Assembly: GCA_946807835.1 (NCBI GenBank)
Contig: OX327706.1
Location: 23,487,001-23,551,000, forward strand
DNA: 64,000 nucleotides
Direction: 5' to 3'
From: Ailanthus altissimus
Taxonomy: Eukaryota; Streptophyta; Magnoliopsida; Sapindales; Simaroubaceae
A program made the translations under genes and the position numbers. Below the pieces are notes generated by a model. The model was not told where the DNA came from. It did not search any database and saw only the letters and a program-made list of their open reading frames with translations. Within the stretch, counting starts at the first letter, position 1. Every line of letters starts with the position of its first letter. Shown in pieces: positions 11,901-24,700 of the stretch.

Positions 11901-13310
11901 AGGTTTCAATTAATATTCATTTATCCCTATAATTTTAAAAAGTATCAAAACTCCTTATTGTTATCATTGTTTTGTTATCACTATTTTGCTAATTTTAACT
12001 TTTTTAGTAAATTGATAATTTTATCTTTGATAATATATAATTTGATAATACCCCTAAATAAACTTCCTACTGTTACCACTGTTTTGTTATTACTATTCCG
12101 TTAATTTTAACTTTTTTTATGAATTGATAATTTTATCATTGATAATATATAATTTGACAATTTTGCCCTTAAATAAATAGGGACAAATAAAAGAGAGTTT
12201 GAATAGAATTGAACTATTGACCTCAAAAATAAAATTATCTATTTTCACCACTAAGCCAAATTAAAACTGTATAAGATTTTATAAAGACTAATATATATAT
12301 CCTAAAAATTAATTAAAAGAGTTATTAATTTTAAACTAAATAAATTTTAGTACTAAAAAATTATGAATAACAATAAGTGTAAAATATTTTAATAAATAAT
12401 ATATTTAATTATGTATGCATACATTTACAATAAAAGACTTAAATATTGAGTTTTAGGAACTTATTATAAAAATGAATTACTTTAAAAAAAATTAAATTAT
12501 TCTAAAATTAAAAAAAAAAACTAAAAGATGAAGCATATTATAAATAAAGTTATTATTTAGCTCATATCTGAATTTTTATTATTTAATATTAAATAATAAA
12601 ATATATTTCTATTAAGAATTCAAAATTTAAATTATAACTTATGAGAATTCACACACAAAAAATTGTAAATAGTAAATATTGAGAATTATATTTAACTCAT
12701 AAAAAATAATTTTTATAAAATTTTAAATTAAAAAAATTTACTACAAATAATGTCAAATTCTTCTATACTCTCAAATGAGTTGTTAATAAAGAAACATTTA
12801 TGTTATATTAGAAAAAATATTTTTAAATGAAAAGGCATTGATAATTATGTTGGAAACTATTTTTTATAATTAACATAATTATCAATACTTTTTTATTTCT
12901 TTTCAATTAATTTAAGAATAATTAGAAAATGAGAAGATGTTTATAATGGGTTTCCAAAAAGAAAAATTTATTTTTGTAAACTTATTTTAATTAAACAATA
13001 TTTAAAATATTTTACACTTATTATTATTTATAATTTTTTAGTACTAAATTTTATTTAATTTACAATTTACAATTCATCTTATTAATTTATAGGGTATATT
13101 TATTAGTTTTTATAAAATATTATATAATCTTTAGTTTGTTCTAGTGGTGAAATTGTTAAATTATATATTATCAATGATAAAATTATCAATTCATTAAAAA
13201 AGTTAAAATTAACGGAATAGTGATAACTAAACAGTAAATAGTTGTAACAGTATGAGAAATTTGATACTTTTTGAAATCATAAGGTGATAAGTGAATATTA
13301 GGTGAAATCT
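11901..13310. mobile_element. 1.4-kb foldback (inverted-repeat) element
   Basis: The outer ends are inverted copies (AGGTTTCAATTAATATTCAT on the left, AGATTTCACCTAATATTCAC in the reverse complement of the right). Similarity continues through AAAAAGTATCAAA, GATAATTTTATCATTGATAA and a TTTTAGTACTAAAAAATTAT block to about 12440 on the left and 12960 on the right. Arms are about 350-550 bp. The left arm carries a 112-bp tandem duplication (about 11951-12062 and 12063-12174) that the right arm lacks. A further hairpin (GATAATTATGTTGG...AACATAATTATC) lies near 12840-12885. There is no coding capacity and no clear target duplication. It is probably a large MITE or a deletion derivative of a DNA transposon. 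Confidence 0.75.
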
Positions 13311-13794
13311 CATAGGAAAAGGTTCTTTTTTTTTTGAATTATTCACACACACCTTGACACTAGTTTTCACTATTTACATCTTATTTTCACTTGAACTAAT
13401 CATTTCATTCTTACTAATTTGAGTGTCAAAATTTTCTTACTAGGTGAGAATATTTTAGTCTTTTGAAAAGAATAGCATGAGGGCCTAAAAGTCTTTAATT
13501 GTGAAAATTCTGATCTATCGCACTTTAATATGAAATTTAAATTATATTGTCCTTATTTTGTTATAAGTGGTGTTTGAACTCCATACTTCTTAATTCTCTT
13601 TTTGATTTCTTTCTTAAGTTAATTATTCGAAGGAAGGAGATGTTACTTTTTTTATTAAACCAAAAATTGAATGGAAGTGAGAAATTTCAACCATATCAAA
13701 TAGCAACCTTTATCTTCTATTCTTATTCGAATTTAGGCAGCCGCAGGTGCAAAATGCATTCATAATCAATTTAGTTATGCCAAGAGTGCAAGGA

Positions 13795-14260
13795 AATGTT
13801 GTTACTTGTTAGTTGGTGGTTGGCCGGCGGGCTGCTTCCTTGAGGAAGCTTATTGCTATCCTGAGAGCCGATGTGCTGCTCGAGTGCTTCTGGAATCCAG
13901 CCAGCTTCCATTTGTTTTGCTCCTTAGCATCTATTTATTATTTATACACCAGGTGTACAGAATGAAAGCTGCTTTTGTGCCCTACTCGGCGTCTCTTCTT
14001 GTTGCAAGATGGCGAAAGGCAAATCATGCAAGAAACTAAACCAAGTGGCCGCTCTTTTGAGCCCCTTTCATGCTATTATCATTGGGCTTTTGGGATCAAT
14101 TCTTAGATCAGTCCCAACAGTTATACACGTCCAATGAAACCATGGCTCGATTCCAAAGGTCGTCTGTGAGGATAAATAGCATTGTAGGAGAGAGTTACTT
14201 CGCTTTCCCTTTTATAAAACAATGGCATAATATAATTGGGCTGTCCCCAATCACATGAAC
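13795..14260 (+). other. GC-richer island of unknown origin
   Basis: About 460 bp with markedly higher GC than the surrounding DNA. It contains three adjacent plus-strand frames, 13806-14039, a 42-codon ATG frame beginning MAKGKSCKKLNQVAALL near 14010, and 14070-14258. It also has a perfect GCTTCC-TTGA-GGAAGC hairpin near 13832. I recognise none of the translations. The composition would suit a decayed exon, a transferred organellar (mitochondrial) fragment or an unannotated small transcript. The sequence alone does not decide among these. Confidence 0.35.
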
Positions 14261-17200
14261 TTATTAAGCAAGGACCCGAGTTCCCGATTTTCTCAAAAAT
14301 TTAGGCCCATCTAATAACATGTTCAATGCCAAAATGGGAAAGCGACGGACGGATCCTCTAAATTTTGCAAAAATAACACATTGAACTTTTTTTTTTTTAA
14401 ATAAGTGATTAATATTTTATTTTAATAGTTTATTTTATTAAAATTTAAGGAATGGAAGTATTTTTGTAATTCTATCCAATTAGAGACACGTGACATAATT
14501 TAATAATTATCATTTATTGATCGTAAATTAATTGTTGATCAATAGAGTTTCAATCCACCAAAATATCGATTTATCGTAAATATTATTGAACTTTAAAATT
14601 TTTATTCTACAAAATAAAGAAATTATGTTTATCAATTGAGCATAAACATCAAAAGAGTTTTAAAATTAGTGAAAAAATTATTTAATAATAGCACTATAGG
14701 ACTGCAGCCTTTCTCATTAATTTTGGAACTCTAAATAATCTTTTTATCATGTAGATAAAAAAAAAAATTAAAGTCGGATGATTTGCAACCAATGCCGGTC
14801 AAGTTGTTGTCATATGGTGAGGGCATAATAGTTATGTAACTTAGTCAAATTTAATCCATTAGGTAATTTAACAAAAAAATTTACGAAAGAGATTATAAAT
14901 ATAACTTATTTTTAAGAAATGAAGTATATTTATTATTATTTTTTTAAATTTAGGAGTTCAACTGTCCTTAACCCATATTAGAATTAGCTCAACGTTTATG
15001 GTAAATCTATCAATAATTGAAGTATATATCAAATAAGAAAAATTAGAGAATGAAAAAGAAAAAAATTAAAAGAACAATGAATATAAAATTTATTAGACCG
15101 ATGTAGTGGAGAAAATAGTAGCCAACTTAACAATTTTATTGAAGCACAAGTCACTCGTATAGTTGCTTTCTCGAGTTGAAATGTTCCAGTATTCTCAGAA
15201 CCCAAAGGCATGTTCAATAATTTCCTCGCAAGCATCGACGAGGAGATCTACTTGAAAAAAATAAAAAGCTTTTGTTCAAAAAATATTATCCCCGTAACGG
15301 CTATCCCGTAATGATTAAAGTGGACAGGATTTCAATCTAATTGTTTAATACATATTAGCATTTCCTATCCGATTAATCAATAATTCTTCGTTGGCAGAAG
15401 TTGTGGGAATAATCATTATCTAATTGATTTTGTTTCATTATGCCACTGATAAATAGAGCAAGAAGTATATTTTGCGATGGAATAAAATCCAATCATCTTG
15501 AGTCTCACAATCAAATTAAACGGTAGCATAATAAATCAGCATCAAAAGCCTCTCAATGAGTTGGCAATTGCCATCGATGCCTTCTGTGTTCCTGTGCTAT
15601 GCACAATGAAAAATAAAAAGCCTTTTCTATCAACCCATTTCAATCAGAAATGGATCCAATGACTGAGTGTTAATTTATGAACCCATGAATGTGTAATGAA
15701 CTTTAAAACATATAGTAATCAACCTAATACAAAATACATATAAAATTGCAACGTGATTAAAACTCCATCTCTTACAATAGTTTAGTTTTGGGTGGATGGT
15801 AGACATCAATAGGTTCAATGTCACAGTCCCTTAATTTTCTGGCAAATTGACAGCAATAATGAGAAGTAAGGAAATACATAAATATAAGCGACGGCAACAC
15901 ATTTTATCTTTTACCAATAAAAGGTGGTTACGGTGTAAACTCAATATGCCCAAAAAGAAAGCTATTTGTTTCTCTAGAATTTTTGTGGTCCTCTACTAGA
16001 TGGCATGGAGCCAGCCTTTCTTGATTTCTTGTATATTATTGAGATAAATGTGCATAATTAAGATCATTGTCACATTCAAAAACGCCATGTTAGTGCTAGC
16101 TGTTATATTTGAATATAAATCTTTGATAAGTTGACTAACTTTGAGAATCTAGTAAATATAATACTATAGTTTATTTTATGTGTAGCAGTGATTAATCTAA
16201 GTCGTCATCTATAATCCCAATGAGTTCGACCCCTTTATGACCTGAAAGAAAAAAGAAAAAAGAAACTTGAAGATCTTCAGATCGCCATAGATCTCGCAGG
16301 TAGAGTAATTACATTGTCTGGACAATTTAATTTATAGGGGCCTTAGATTACTCCTAGATTAAATTAAATAGGGATGCAATATTTAACAAATTTTTATGAC
16401 CAGTTTTATAATTTGGTTGCTATAAGAAGCTAGCTATTGGCAGAATATTTAGCATAGCATCCTATTATGCACACTATTATATAAATAAATTACAGTAGGT
16501 TCATATAGATGAACTTCACAAATAATCTAATATAATAAATATTCAGGAAGACTCGTACAATTTTTACTGATGTCCAAAGAAAAGGAATTTTGTGCACTAA
16601 AAAATTCATATAAGGAAAAACCTTTATTAAAATTGTGAAATTGTTTTCAACCCAACTATAAACCAATCATCAGTAAGACGTATAATATAACTAAACTATA
16701 CTTTATAAAGACAAATTTTTTTTAACTTAGAATTTTTTACTGGTATGCAAAAGGGTGGCACTGTTTTTCAAATCCAACTAATTAATTATTGGTCAAAATC
16801 TAACAGAGCTAATAGCTAATTAGCGGTAGCCTTTCTAAAAGCATAGCTATTTATACTTTTTCTCAAAGAAGTAACAAGACAGAATCTAATGTCATGCCCA
16901 TAACCTTTGAAATTTTTGAAAAGGGTTTTGCTGCTTTTTATTTTTTATTTATTTGTGAAGTAGAAGTTAAATCAACATGCAAAATAAAAGCAGAAAACGC
17001 GTTTATGAACTTTCTACGTGTTATGTTATTGACTTTCTACATGTTACTTGTGAACACAAACTGTGGGAGCTCGGACGTAGTAATTTGGCATATGTGGGAG
17101 ACTAAATTCAGATCTTACCAAAGACAAAGAGTAGTCAAAATCTGAGAACTCTTCAACTCTAAATTCGATAACGTATCCCTTTATTTTTAATATATTTTTC

Positions 17201-18341
17201 TCATAAGAGGTCAATTGTCGTATGTTTTGGAGAAAAAAATACTGGGGGAGCTGCTACTTTCACTTTCAAGGTGTCAAAGTTTTAAAAAAAATGAAGTATA
17301 AAATATATTTGACTTGTGTGGTTGTTCTGGAAAATGGAAATGGCCTAATATGAGTTTCATTTTGGGAATGGAATGTGTTTGTCCTAGCGAGACCCCTATA
17401 TTTTCAGCTTCACAAGCATGCTGTGAAAATTTTCGTTAAGGACTCGGCAACCAACTTTTGATTTACCACTGAAAATTAAATGCACACATTAAAAAGAAAC
17501 AACTTGTGTGGGACCTCCATGATTCATTCACTAAAACAACAGAATTTGGGTTCAAAAAAGGTCTCCACAATCGAAACACACTGATTTCTTAATTGCGAAT
17601 GTAAACATAGGAATTTGACAAAGCGGCAACACATAATGAAACTTCTAATTATGTAATAGTCCTCATTTCCCATATTATTTGGTCAATCCATCAAAGTAAT
17701 ATTGTTAGGCTTTGGCCAGACAACCGACACCCGGTGGCAAAGAAATAAAGCATACAAATAAAGAAAAGTAATAACCGACTTAAAGTTACGACCATATTTA
17801 GTAGGAGTATCCAATCCAGAAAATGAAAACAATAATTGATTTGATCCTTTACAATTTCGAAAGAACACAAAGCCCTTTAAAAACAAATTACCCATATCGT
17901 GAATTTAGATACAATTTTCTGTACACCCACTAATTAAACATTCAAATAAGATTCCTTTTAAATTAAGAGGCTTAATGAAATGAAATATAACTATATAAGC
18001 AGATATAAAGATCAGAGCCAAAAGTTAGAAAGCTTCTTATGTAATTACCGTAACTATAATTCACCGTTCTCGGGTACATTACAAAGTATAAAAAAAAACA
18101 AAACAAAACAAAAACAAAAAAAGCGTTTTGATGTTTTTGTTAGGCTGTACTTATAATCTATGAACACCATCTCCCTCATGATCATCAGATTTAGAGACAG
18201 AGATCTTCTAAATTCTCGTGTCCTTAGATCTCTACTCAGATTATACAAGATCCACCAGTACTATGACTGAACTGATCACACCTTAAAGATCTTAAAGAAA
18301 AGGGGGACATTTATTACCAAACAATTATACTACAAAACTCT
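14261..18341. other. Long intergenic region, no gene recognised
   Basis: AT-rich DNA with scattered short open frames, none with recognisable domains. Its right end should include the 3' UTR of the minus-strand GATL gene. Confidence 0.5.
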
Positions 18342-19442
18342 TTAAGACTCGAGAACAAACGGTGTTTGCAGCAGATCATAAGGTGCCCATAATGCATCCA
18401 AAGGGCAGGGCCGGTTGGAGTCAAGTCTCACCCAGGGCTTGCCTTTGCCACTCCAATGCAATAAACTCACTGGACCCGGATGCAAATCCCTACAAAGACC
18501 CCTGTAATTGTCTCCTCCAAGCCCATGTTGGTTCCATCTATGATCAACAGGCGCTATATTTCCAGCAAACACTAACAAGAACGGGGGCAAAGAACCCAGC
18601 TCATAGATCCGCATTCTTTTTTGCAGCTCCATCCATTCAGTGATCTTTCTTGTGTAGTCCCCTTCTCTCCATCTATCCAAATCAATGACCATAACGCCAG
18701 TGTTGAAGTAACAAGCATTGCGTCCGGCAAATGTCAAAGACAATGTAGGGTTAGACCAAAACGTGGGCGTGAAATATGAAGTGAAGTTTGCGTTGCAGTA
18801 CTCAGGAGCGGCTAAGACTGCATGTTCGCCAAGTGGGATTCCGGCCAGTTTTTCAATATCGTCGACGAGGACTAAATCCGAGTCTAGGTACACGACTTTG
18901 TGCATACACGAAGGGAGGAGGTTGGCTAAGTAGTTGCGGGCGTAGTTGAGGGGACAGTCGAGAGCTGAGCGGATAGAGGTTGAGATATGGCCTGAAACGG
19001 AAGTGTCGTCGAAGGGGTAGATTTGGAACTTGAGGTAAGGGAAAGACTGAGAGATTGTGTTGTGAAGGTCGTTTATGTTTTTGGCGGAGGTGATGAAGTG
19101 AAAGAGAATGTTTTGTGGGCAAGAGGAGTGTTGGAGGACGGAGAGAATGGCGGCCATCGAGCCACGGAGGTAGGTGGTGTCTAAAGTCATGGCTACGTGG
19201 ACTGCTCGGGGTGAGCACATGATGAGACGATGATCATTATTGTTATTGTTGTTGTTGTTGTTTTGGTTGATGTTGGGGCAGTGTGGGGAGTTGTAGAATT
19301 GTGGGGCTTCTTTAAATTTGTAAGAAGTGGTGGTGGCATTGGTGGCAGTGACAGAGATGAGGAGGAGGGGGAGGAGGAGGATGAAGTGGTGGTTGCGATG
19401 GCGGCGATCCGGTGGTGGTTGTGGTGGTGTTGGGCTGGACAT
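18342..19442 (-). CDS. GATL: GT8 galacturonosyltransferase-like protein (GATL/PARVUS-like)
   Basis: This is an intronless 366-residue glycosyltransferase family 8 protein. It has a short basic Pro-rich N terminus, a hydrophobic signal-anchor at about 19-31 and a lumenal catalytic domain. The D-x-D motif is Y185-L-D187-S-D189, which binds the metal and nucleotide sugar. FNTGVMV is at 246-252 and the C-terminal HWSGKGKPW at 329-337 (H329, G332, K335). HVAMTLD near 82-88 and the RNYLANLLP segment near 169-177 also fit GATLs. GATLs are Golgi or ER enzymes of xylan and pectin synthesis; the exact acceptor here cannot be read from sequence. A run of nine Asn (61-69) in the variable linker is encoded by an AAC/AAT repeat and is probably length-polymorphic. 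The start codon is the first ATG before the signal-anchor. The GATL family is sure; the sub-member is not. Confidence 0.95.
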   Translation of the reverse strand: MSSPTPPQPPPDRRHRNHHFILLLPLLLISVTATNATTTSYKFKEAPQFYNSPHCPNINQNNNNNNNNNDHRLIMCSPRAVHVAMTLDTTYLRGSMAAILSVLQHSSCPQNILFHFITSAKNINDLHNTISQSFPYLKFQIYPFDDTSVSGHISTSIRSALDCPLNYARNYLANLLPSCMHKVVYLDSDLVLVDDIEKLAGIPLGEHAVLAAPEYCNANFTSYFTPTFWSNPTLSLTFAGRNACYFNTGVMVIDLDRWREGDYTRKITEWMELQKRMRIYELGSLPPFLLVFAGNIAPVDHRWNQHGLGGDNYRGLCRDLHPGPVSLLHWSGKGKPWVRLDSNRPCPLDALWAPYDLLQTPFVLES

Positions 19443-21456
19443 TGGGTCTGGGTGAGATGAAAGAATTAGAAAGGTGAAAGAGAACGAGAGACGTTTTGGT
19501 TTTTAACCTTTGGAAAGAGAACAGTACACATACCTATATTTGTTTCTTCTAGTTTCTAGTTTCTAGCTACTTGGCTTTGAACCCACGTTGGTTCAAAGAA
19601 GAGCGGCTGGCAAGCCAAGTCAAGGCTTTTTAACCAAGTTCCCACTGATTTAACACATTTGTTTATTCTTTTTCCTTCTCCCTCCTCTATAAATATTTAG
19701 ACACTAAAGAGATTGAAATATTTGTAACTATCGGGAATTACTTCCTTGGTCAATTAAGGTAGATATAAATTAATGACTAGTGTTGTATATATATAATTGC
19801 CATATAAAATTTTTATTTTAAATGATTTAATATTAATAAATTATTATTATTTATCAAATAGTTATTAATTTTTTTTATTTTTTTATTAATATAATAAATA
19901 TACATCAAATATCTTATTATTTAAAATATACAATTATGTATGCATAACGTTACTTTAAATTAATATGGAAATGGGATGCATCTTTCTTTTTTTCCGAGAA
20001 ATAACCCCCCAAAAAAGGTACAAGATTTAATGGGTTATTGCGAAACATTTACTATTCTAATGGGAAAAAATACCCAAAAATGGTGGCACTTTAATGACTT
20101 CTAAATTCATGATGAACACAACACATCTAGTGGTGGAGACAGAAAGGTCTAGTTTTAAGATTTAAAAAAAAATTATTCATTTATCGTCTGAAAGATTCAA
20201 CAATATCAATTATTAATGATATATGAACTGACTCCATGCTTGTCTTTGTAGTTGAGCCATCCACGTCCGTGAGAGCTTCAATATAGCATGCTTTTACCTT
20301 ACATCTAAGCTTTGCAGTAAAATTTCAGCGACAAGTTTTTAGTAAGAAATTAGAAGTTGGTTTTTGAACAACCATAAAATGGAATCGTTTATGTTAGTGA
20401 TTGGATATGATTCCTACGGCCTACCAACAAAATTATCCCTAACTCTACTTAATTCTCCAAGCAATGTGTCACTTATTAGCATTACTAGATCTTTAAAAAT
20501 AAAATTTGTTCTCTTTCACTCTTTCTACCTTAATCTCTATTTGCGTCCATACATATGTACAGTAATATTACATATTTTAAATTATTAAATTAATTTTTCT
20601 ATCCCAATTGCAATATTAATAATCTAAATAGTAAATGAGTTACATATTATTTAAAAATTAAATAATTGAAATATTTATAATATTATTCATAAATTAATAA
20701 CTATTCCTAAAATTTTATAGTCAAATAGTTAGATATTAAAAAGAGATTGTGTCACAAAAATGATTCTTTTATATATTTTTAGTATCAAATTTAACATAAT
20801 TAATACTTACCAAATACATGATATGCATTAAAGATTGAATGACACATATAGAAAGGTTTTAGAGAAAAGTTAATTGATTTTTTCTAAAATTTTCTCACTT
20901 ACAGAAATAGTAAAAAGATACCTTAAACCAAATTTTTACTTTTTAAATCATGTTTTGACTGAATTAATGAATCATATATACATATTTTGAAAAAGAATTA
21001 AACTTATACTCTATAAAAATAATTAATTAATAATCATTATTCAATCATGAATCATTGATTAACAACTCATTCTACTATTTATTCTATTGAGATTGATTAC
21101 ATACAACTCCAATAAAATCTCATATTTTCTTGCATATATTTTTTTACATATGAGCACTCTCTTTTTTTGATAAATAATAATTTGAGTATCAAAATATTTT
21201 TTTTTACAAAAGAACAAATCATGAATTAATCAATCAATTAAGTATCAAAGTATATTTTTAGAAAAAACGGAGGATGAATTAGTCAATAAAAAAGATAAAA
21301 ATAAGAAAGTAATTAATTTGAGAGTTCTTAATTATAGAGTTTGAATATCAAATTTAACTTGGTACAATTTTAGAATTGAATCTAATCTTGAAGCGATTAT
21401 TTTTTTTAGTAAGGTATGAATAGTATCATAATATCTAATTTTTAATATATATATAT
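19443..21456. other. GATL upstream region and intergenic DNA
   Basis: The first ~250 bp is the GATL promoter and 5' UTR side. A TATAAATA-type motif near 19690 can be read on either strand and is the best TATA candidate, giving a 5' UTR of about 200 nt. The rest is AT-rich with no recognised gene. Confidence 0.45.
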
Positions 21457-21631
21457 AATTAATCTAATGAGTTACGTAATTCATCGTATAGTGAGCAACA
21501 CTGCTATATGTCATTGTTTAATAAATTTATAAATTTTTATAAATTTTACACAGTTTACAATGTACTACAAAATAATATTACGTGTTTAAAAACTCATCAT
21601 ATAATAAATTACATAATCTATTAGATTAATT
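21457..21631. mobile_element. Short MITE, about 175 bp hairpin
   Basis: Ends are inverted copies: AATTAATCTAATGAGTTACG on the left against AATTAATCTAATAGATTATG in the reverse complement of the right. The whole unit folds back with about 80% pairing, including TTTACACAGTTTACAATGTA near the centre. There is no coding capacity. Target duplication is unclear because flanks are AT repeats. Confidence 0.65.
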
Positions 21632-21685
21632 TTTTTTATATATAAATATATATACATATATAAGAAATAATATATTCAAAAATCA

Positions 21686-21721
21686 TCTCTCTCTCTCTAT
21701 ATATATATAGAGAGAGAGAGA
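21686..21721. repeat. Perfect 36-bp palindrome of (TC)n-(AT)n-(GA)n
   Basis: Every base from 21686 to 21721 pairs around the centre at 21703/21704. It is a compound microsatellite whose left and right tracts are reverse complements. Confidence 0.95.
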
Positions 21722-24700
21722 ACAAAGTAGTTAGTTCATATGCTATCAAATAAACTCAACCGATTAAAATACACCTACCCCACCTCCAAGTTCCATCCAA
21801 CTCATACAAGATTTTTTTTATCCCAATAGTATCATACTCATTTAATTTTCTTGTTGGAAGATCAAATTCATTAAATTACACTTTACAAATCTTTCCAAAA
21901 ACGGCAGGACCTTATTCTTAAAATACAATTATCAACAATAAAAGACTCTCCTATTTCACCGCGTGATCAATTTTCTTACGCTTGTTTTCTGTTTTGGCTC
22001 AGCTCCAATTCTTATAGTAGAATTTGAATTTCTACATATATAAATTTTTATTTTAACAAAAAATAAAATTTTTAGAAATAGTATAAAATCTATATAAATT
22101 TTTATAATTTATTAGAATATGTAATATATCAATTAGAGAGTGAATAAAGAGTTGGGGCAACTCTGACGTTAAGCATAAACACAAAAAAAAATCATGGAGT
22201 ATTTGAGCGTTTGACATAAACGTAAAAAAATACTGATAAATTCTTTAAAAATTGATTTATTATTATATTTCTTATGTTTCTATTATAGAGGTTCTTTATG
22301 TATATAAGAATTGAATAAAAAAATAAGGATTTAGTGATCTACCGTAAATATAAATAGTTATAATTTATTTTTTTTATTATATGATTAATTTTATTTACAA
22401 ATAAAATTTTTTATAAAACACATAAAATTTTATTGTACTACATATTGAGTCAAAAAGTTTTAAAGCACGTATGGCTCAATGAATTGAATCAGTACTAATA
22501 TTAATTATTTAATAAAATTAGTATTAAAATTAATTTTTTTATAATAAATTAATATTAAAATTATGAGTAAATTGATTGATGCTAAATTAAATAACATAAT
22601 CTGATACATTAACAAATATAAATTTTCATTTAGAAAAAACAATAAAAAGACTCTCCCACAGTTCCACTCCGAATATTAGGATTTGGAGTTGCAAGAACAC
22701 GAAGCCTTCTCATAATATTTAATCTCTTTGTTGCGTAAATTCAGTGCAAAGCCCTACCTTTGTCCATGTATGTCTCTAGACCAATGGGCACTTAATTTAC
22801 GTTCTTAATCTCTCTCAGCCACATCGATCACCTGATTGTACGGCCATCTATCAGCCAGAATGACTTAATTATCGGGGATGAATTAATAATATTGACAAAG
22901 AGAATGATGCCACGTGGTTCATTTCGTGGGAATGGTGCTGATACCCGACAAAAAGAGTAAATATTTGTCAAACTTAAAATTAAGATATTAGTGAATTTTA
23001 AAGCTACATTTAACTTCTCCCCTTCAATTTCCATGTGACGACCTAACACTTTAATTCATTATTAAGCTTCATGAAGAAAATGACTTGTTGCCCTCGCTCC
23101 TTGGCACAAAGGAAATGAAACAGGTATACGAGCAAAAAGAAAAGATCACGTAGTTCGGATTTGTATAACATTACGATTTATGAAATCGTTTCCCCATTTT
23201 TAGCCAAGAGAAATGACAGTTCCAATATTGCATCAGAGATGGTGGCTAAACTACAAACTCAACCGCATTATTGAATGGCATGTGCACCTCACATGCGCTT
23301 CAATAAGTTCTTGCATCAGCTGCTACCTATACAAGTTACAGCAACATGAACAAGGTGGACTCATAATACTTGCTGGCTAGCTCCTCCATTATTAGGGTTT
23401 CATTGATGCAGTTTTATATCGATAGAAGCATGTGCCACACATGGACAAACTCCCCCAAAATAACTCCCAATTATGTGGCCGCTTCTCTCTTTTAATTTTC
23501 GAAAAAACAAAAATTGTAAGCCCTCCATGTATTTATGCAACAATTTCCCGATTTTATCAAGCAATCATCATCATCATCATGTGCTCTTTGGGTCCCTTTT
23601 TTTTTAGACAAAAAGTTTGACCGCAAAAGATATAGAAAATGATTTGCATAGTTTTTTTGCTTTCTTTTTATTTTTTCTAATCACCCACAGTTTGTTACCG
23701 ACACAAGGGTTGAGTCAAGAGAAGGAAAAAAAAAAGTCAGCTCAAAGATGCAAGCCCATTGGTTCAAACTTTGTGTGACGATACAAAATCCGCGTAAGAT
23801 TATTTTGCTGACACTACGCGTAAGATTAGTTTGTCGTGCGCGTTTTCAATAAAATAAACAACCCATGTTAACTTTCTGCATGCAATTTCATTTGACCACC
23901 AATTAGGATCCTTCTCCATCTTATTATTTATTTATCAACAATTACATATTATATTAATTGAAAATTATTTTTTACTTTCCCAAAAAAAAAACATTGAAAA
24001 TTATTTTTCACCCCACATTTTAAAATCAAAGCAAGTAGAGATTAAAAAGGGCAGAAATAATTATATAAATGTGTGTTTTCGAAAAGGGTCTAAAGTCTCG
24101 AAATTATGAGCATTCAATTGAATCGTTAAGTTACTTAAGTACAATTCTTTATTTTTTCCCCCTCATAATAGCTCTCTTCCTTATCTACAAATATGATAGG
24201 AAATTGTTGACAGTGAATTAAGAGCAACCAGTTGCAATTAATATAGTTGTTAGTTGCCCACTTGCTTAGATAGTCCAATGATAAAAAAGCTTACATTGCA
24301 TCCTAATAATTTTAGGTTCAATTCCTCCTCTTCCATATATATATATAGTTGCATAGGGTTCGCTTTGCTCAACTCTTCTTAGCCCTCTATCTAATTTGAA
24401 ATTTGAAAATATCGTGTAAGGAAACCGTACAGCCTAGCAAGCAAGAAAAGTTAGAATTCAGTCATAAAAAAAAAATGAATGACACAGTATCGTGGCAGAG
24501 GTAGCAGGGCCACAATGGAAGGAAAGTAAGCAAAGCGTTTTTGATATTTTTCGGATTTTGCCTAAAGTCTTGGTAATGGTACATCTTTAGTCAACAATAC
24601 ACGCCTTGTTTGGCAAACTGTGGCAATAACTTCTGCCCACTGGAAAAATCTGGCAAAATTGATGTCATTGATCACTGACTTTTAGAATTTGAAGACACGT

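Noticed and set aside
12840..12885. miRNA precursor hairpin
   Set aside because: The hairpin is the centre of a larger AT-rich foldback element and matches no miRNA family I know.
18853..19218. 121-codon minus-strand frame inside GATL
   Set aside because: It overlaps the GATL coding frame, is rich in Pro/Leu/Arg as expected from a shifted reading of that gene, and has no domain.
24255..24332. tRNA gene
   Set aside because: A- and B-box-like motifs are present but no acceptor stem or anticodon arm can be formed; kept only as a possible tRNA-derived fragment.
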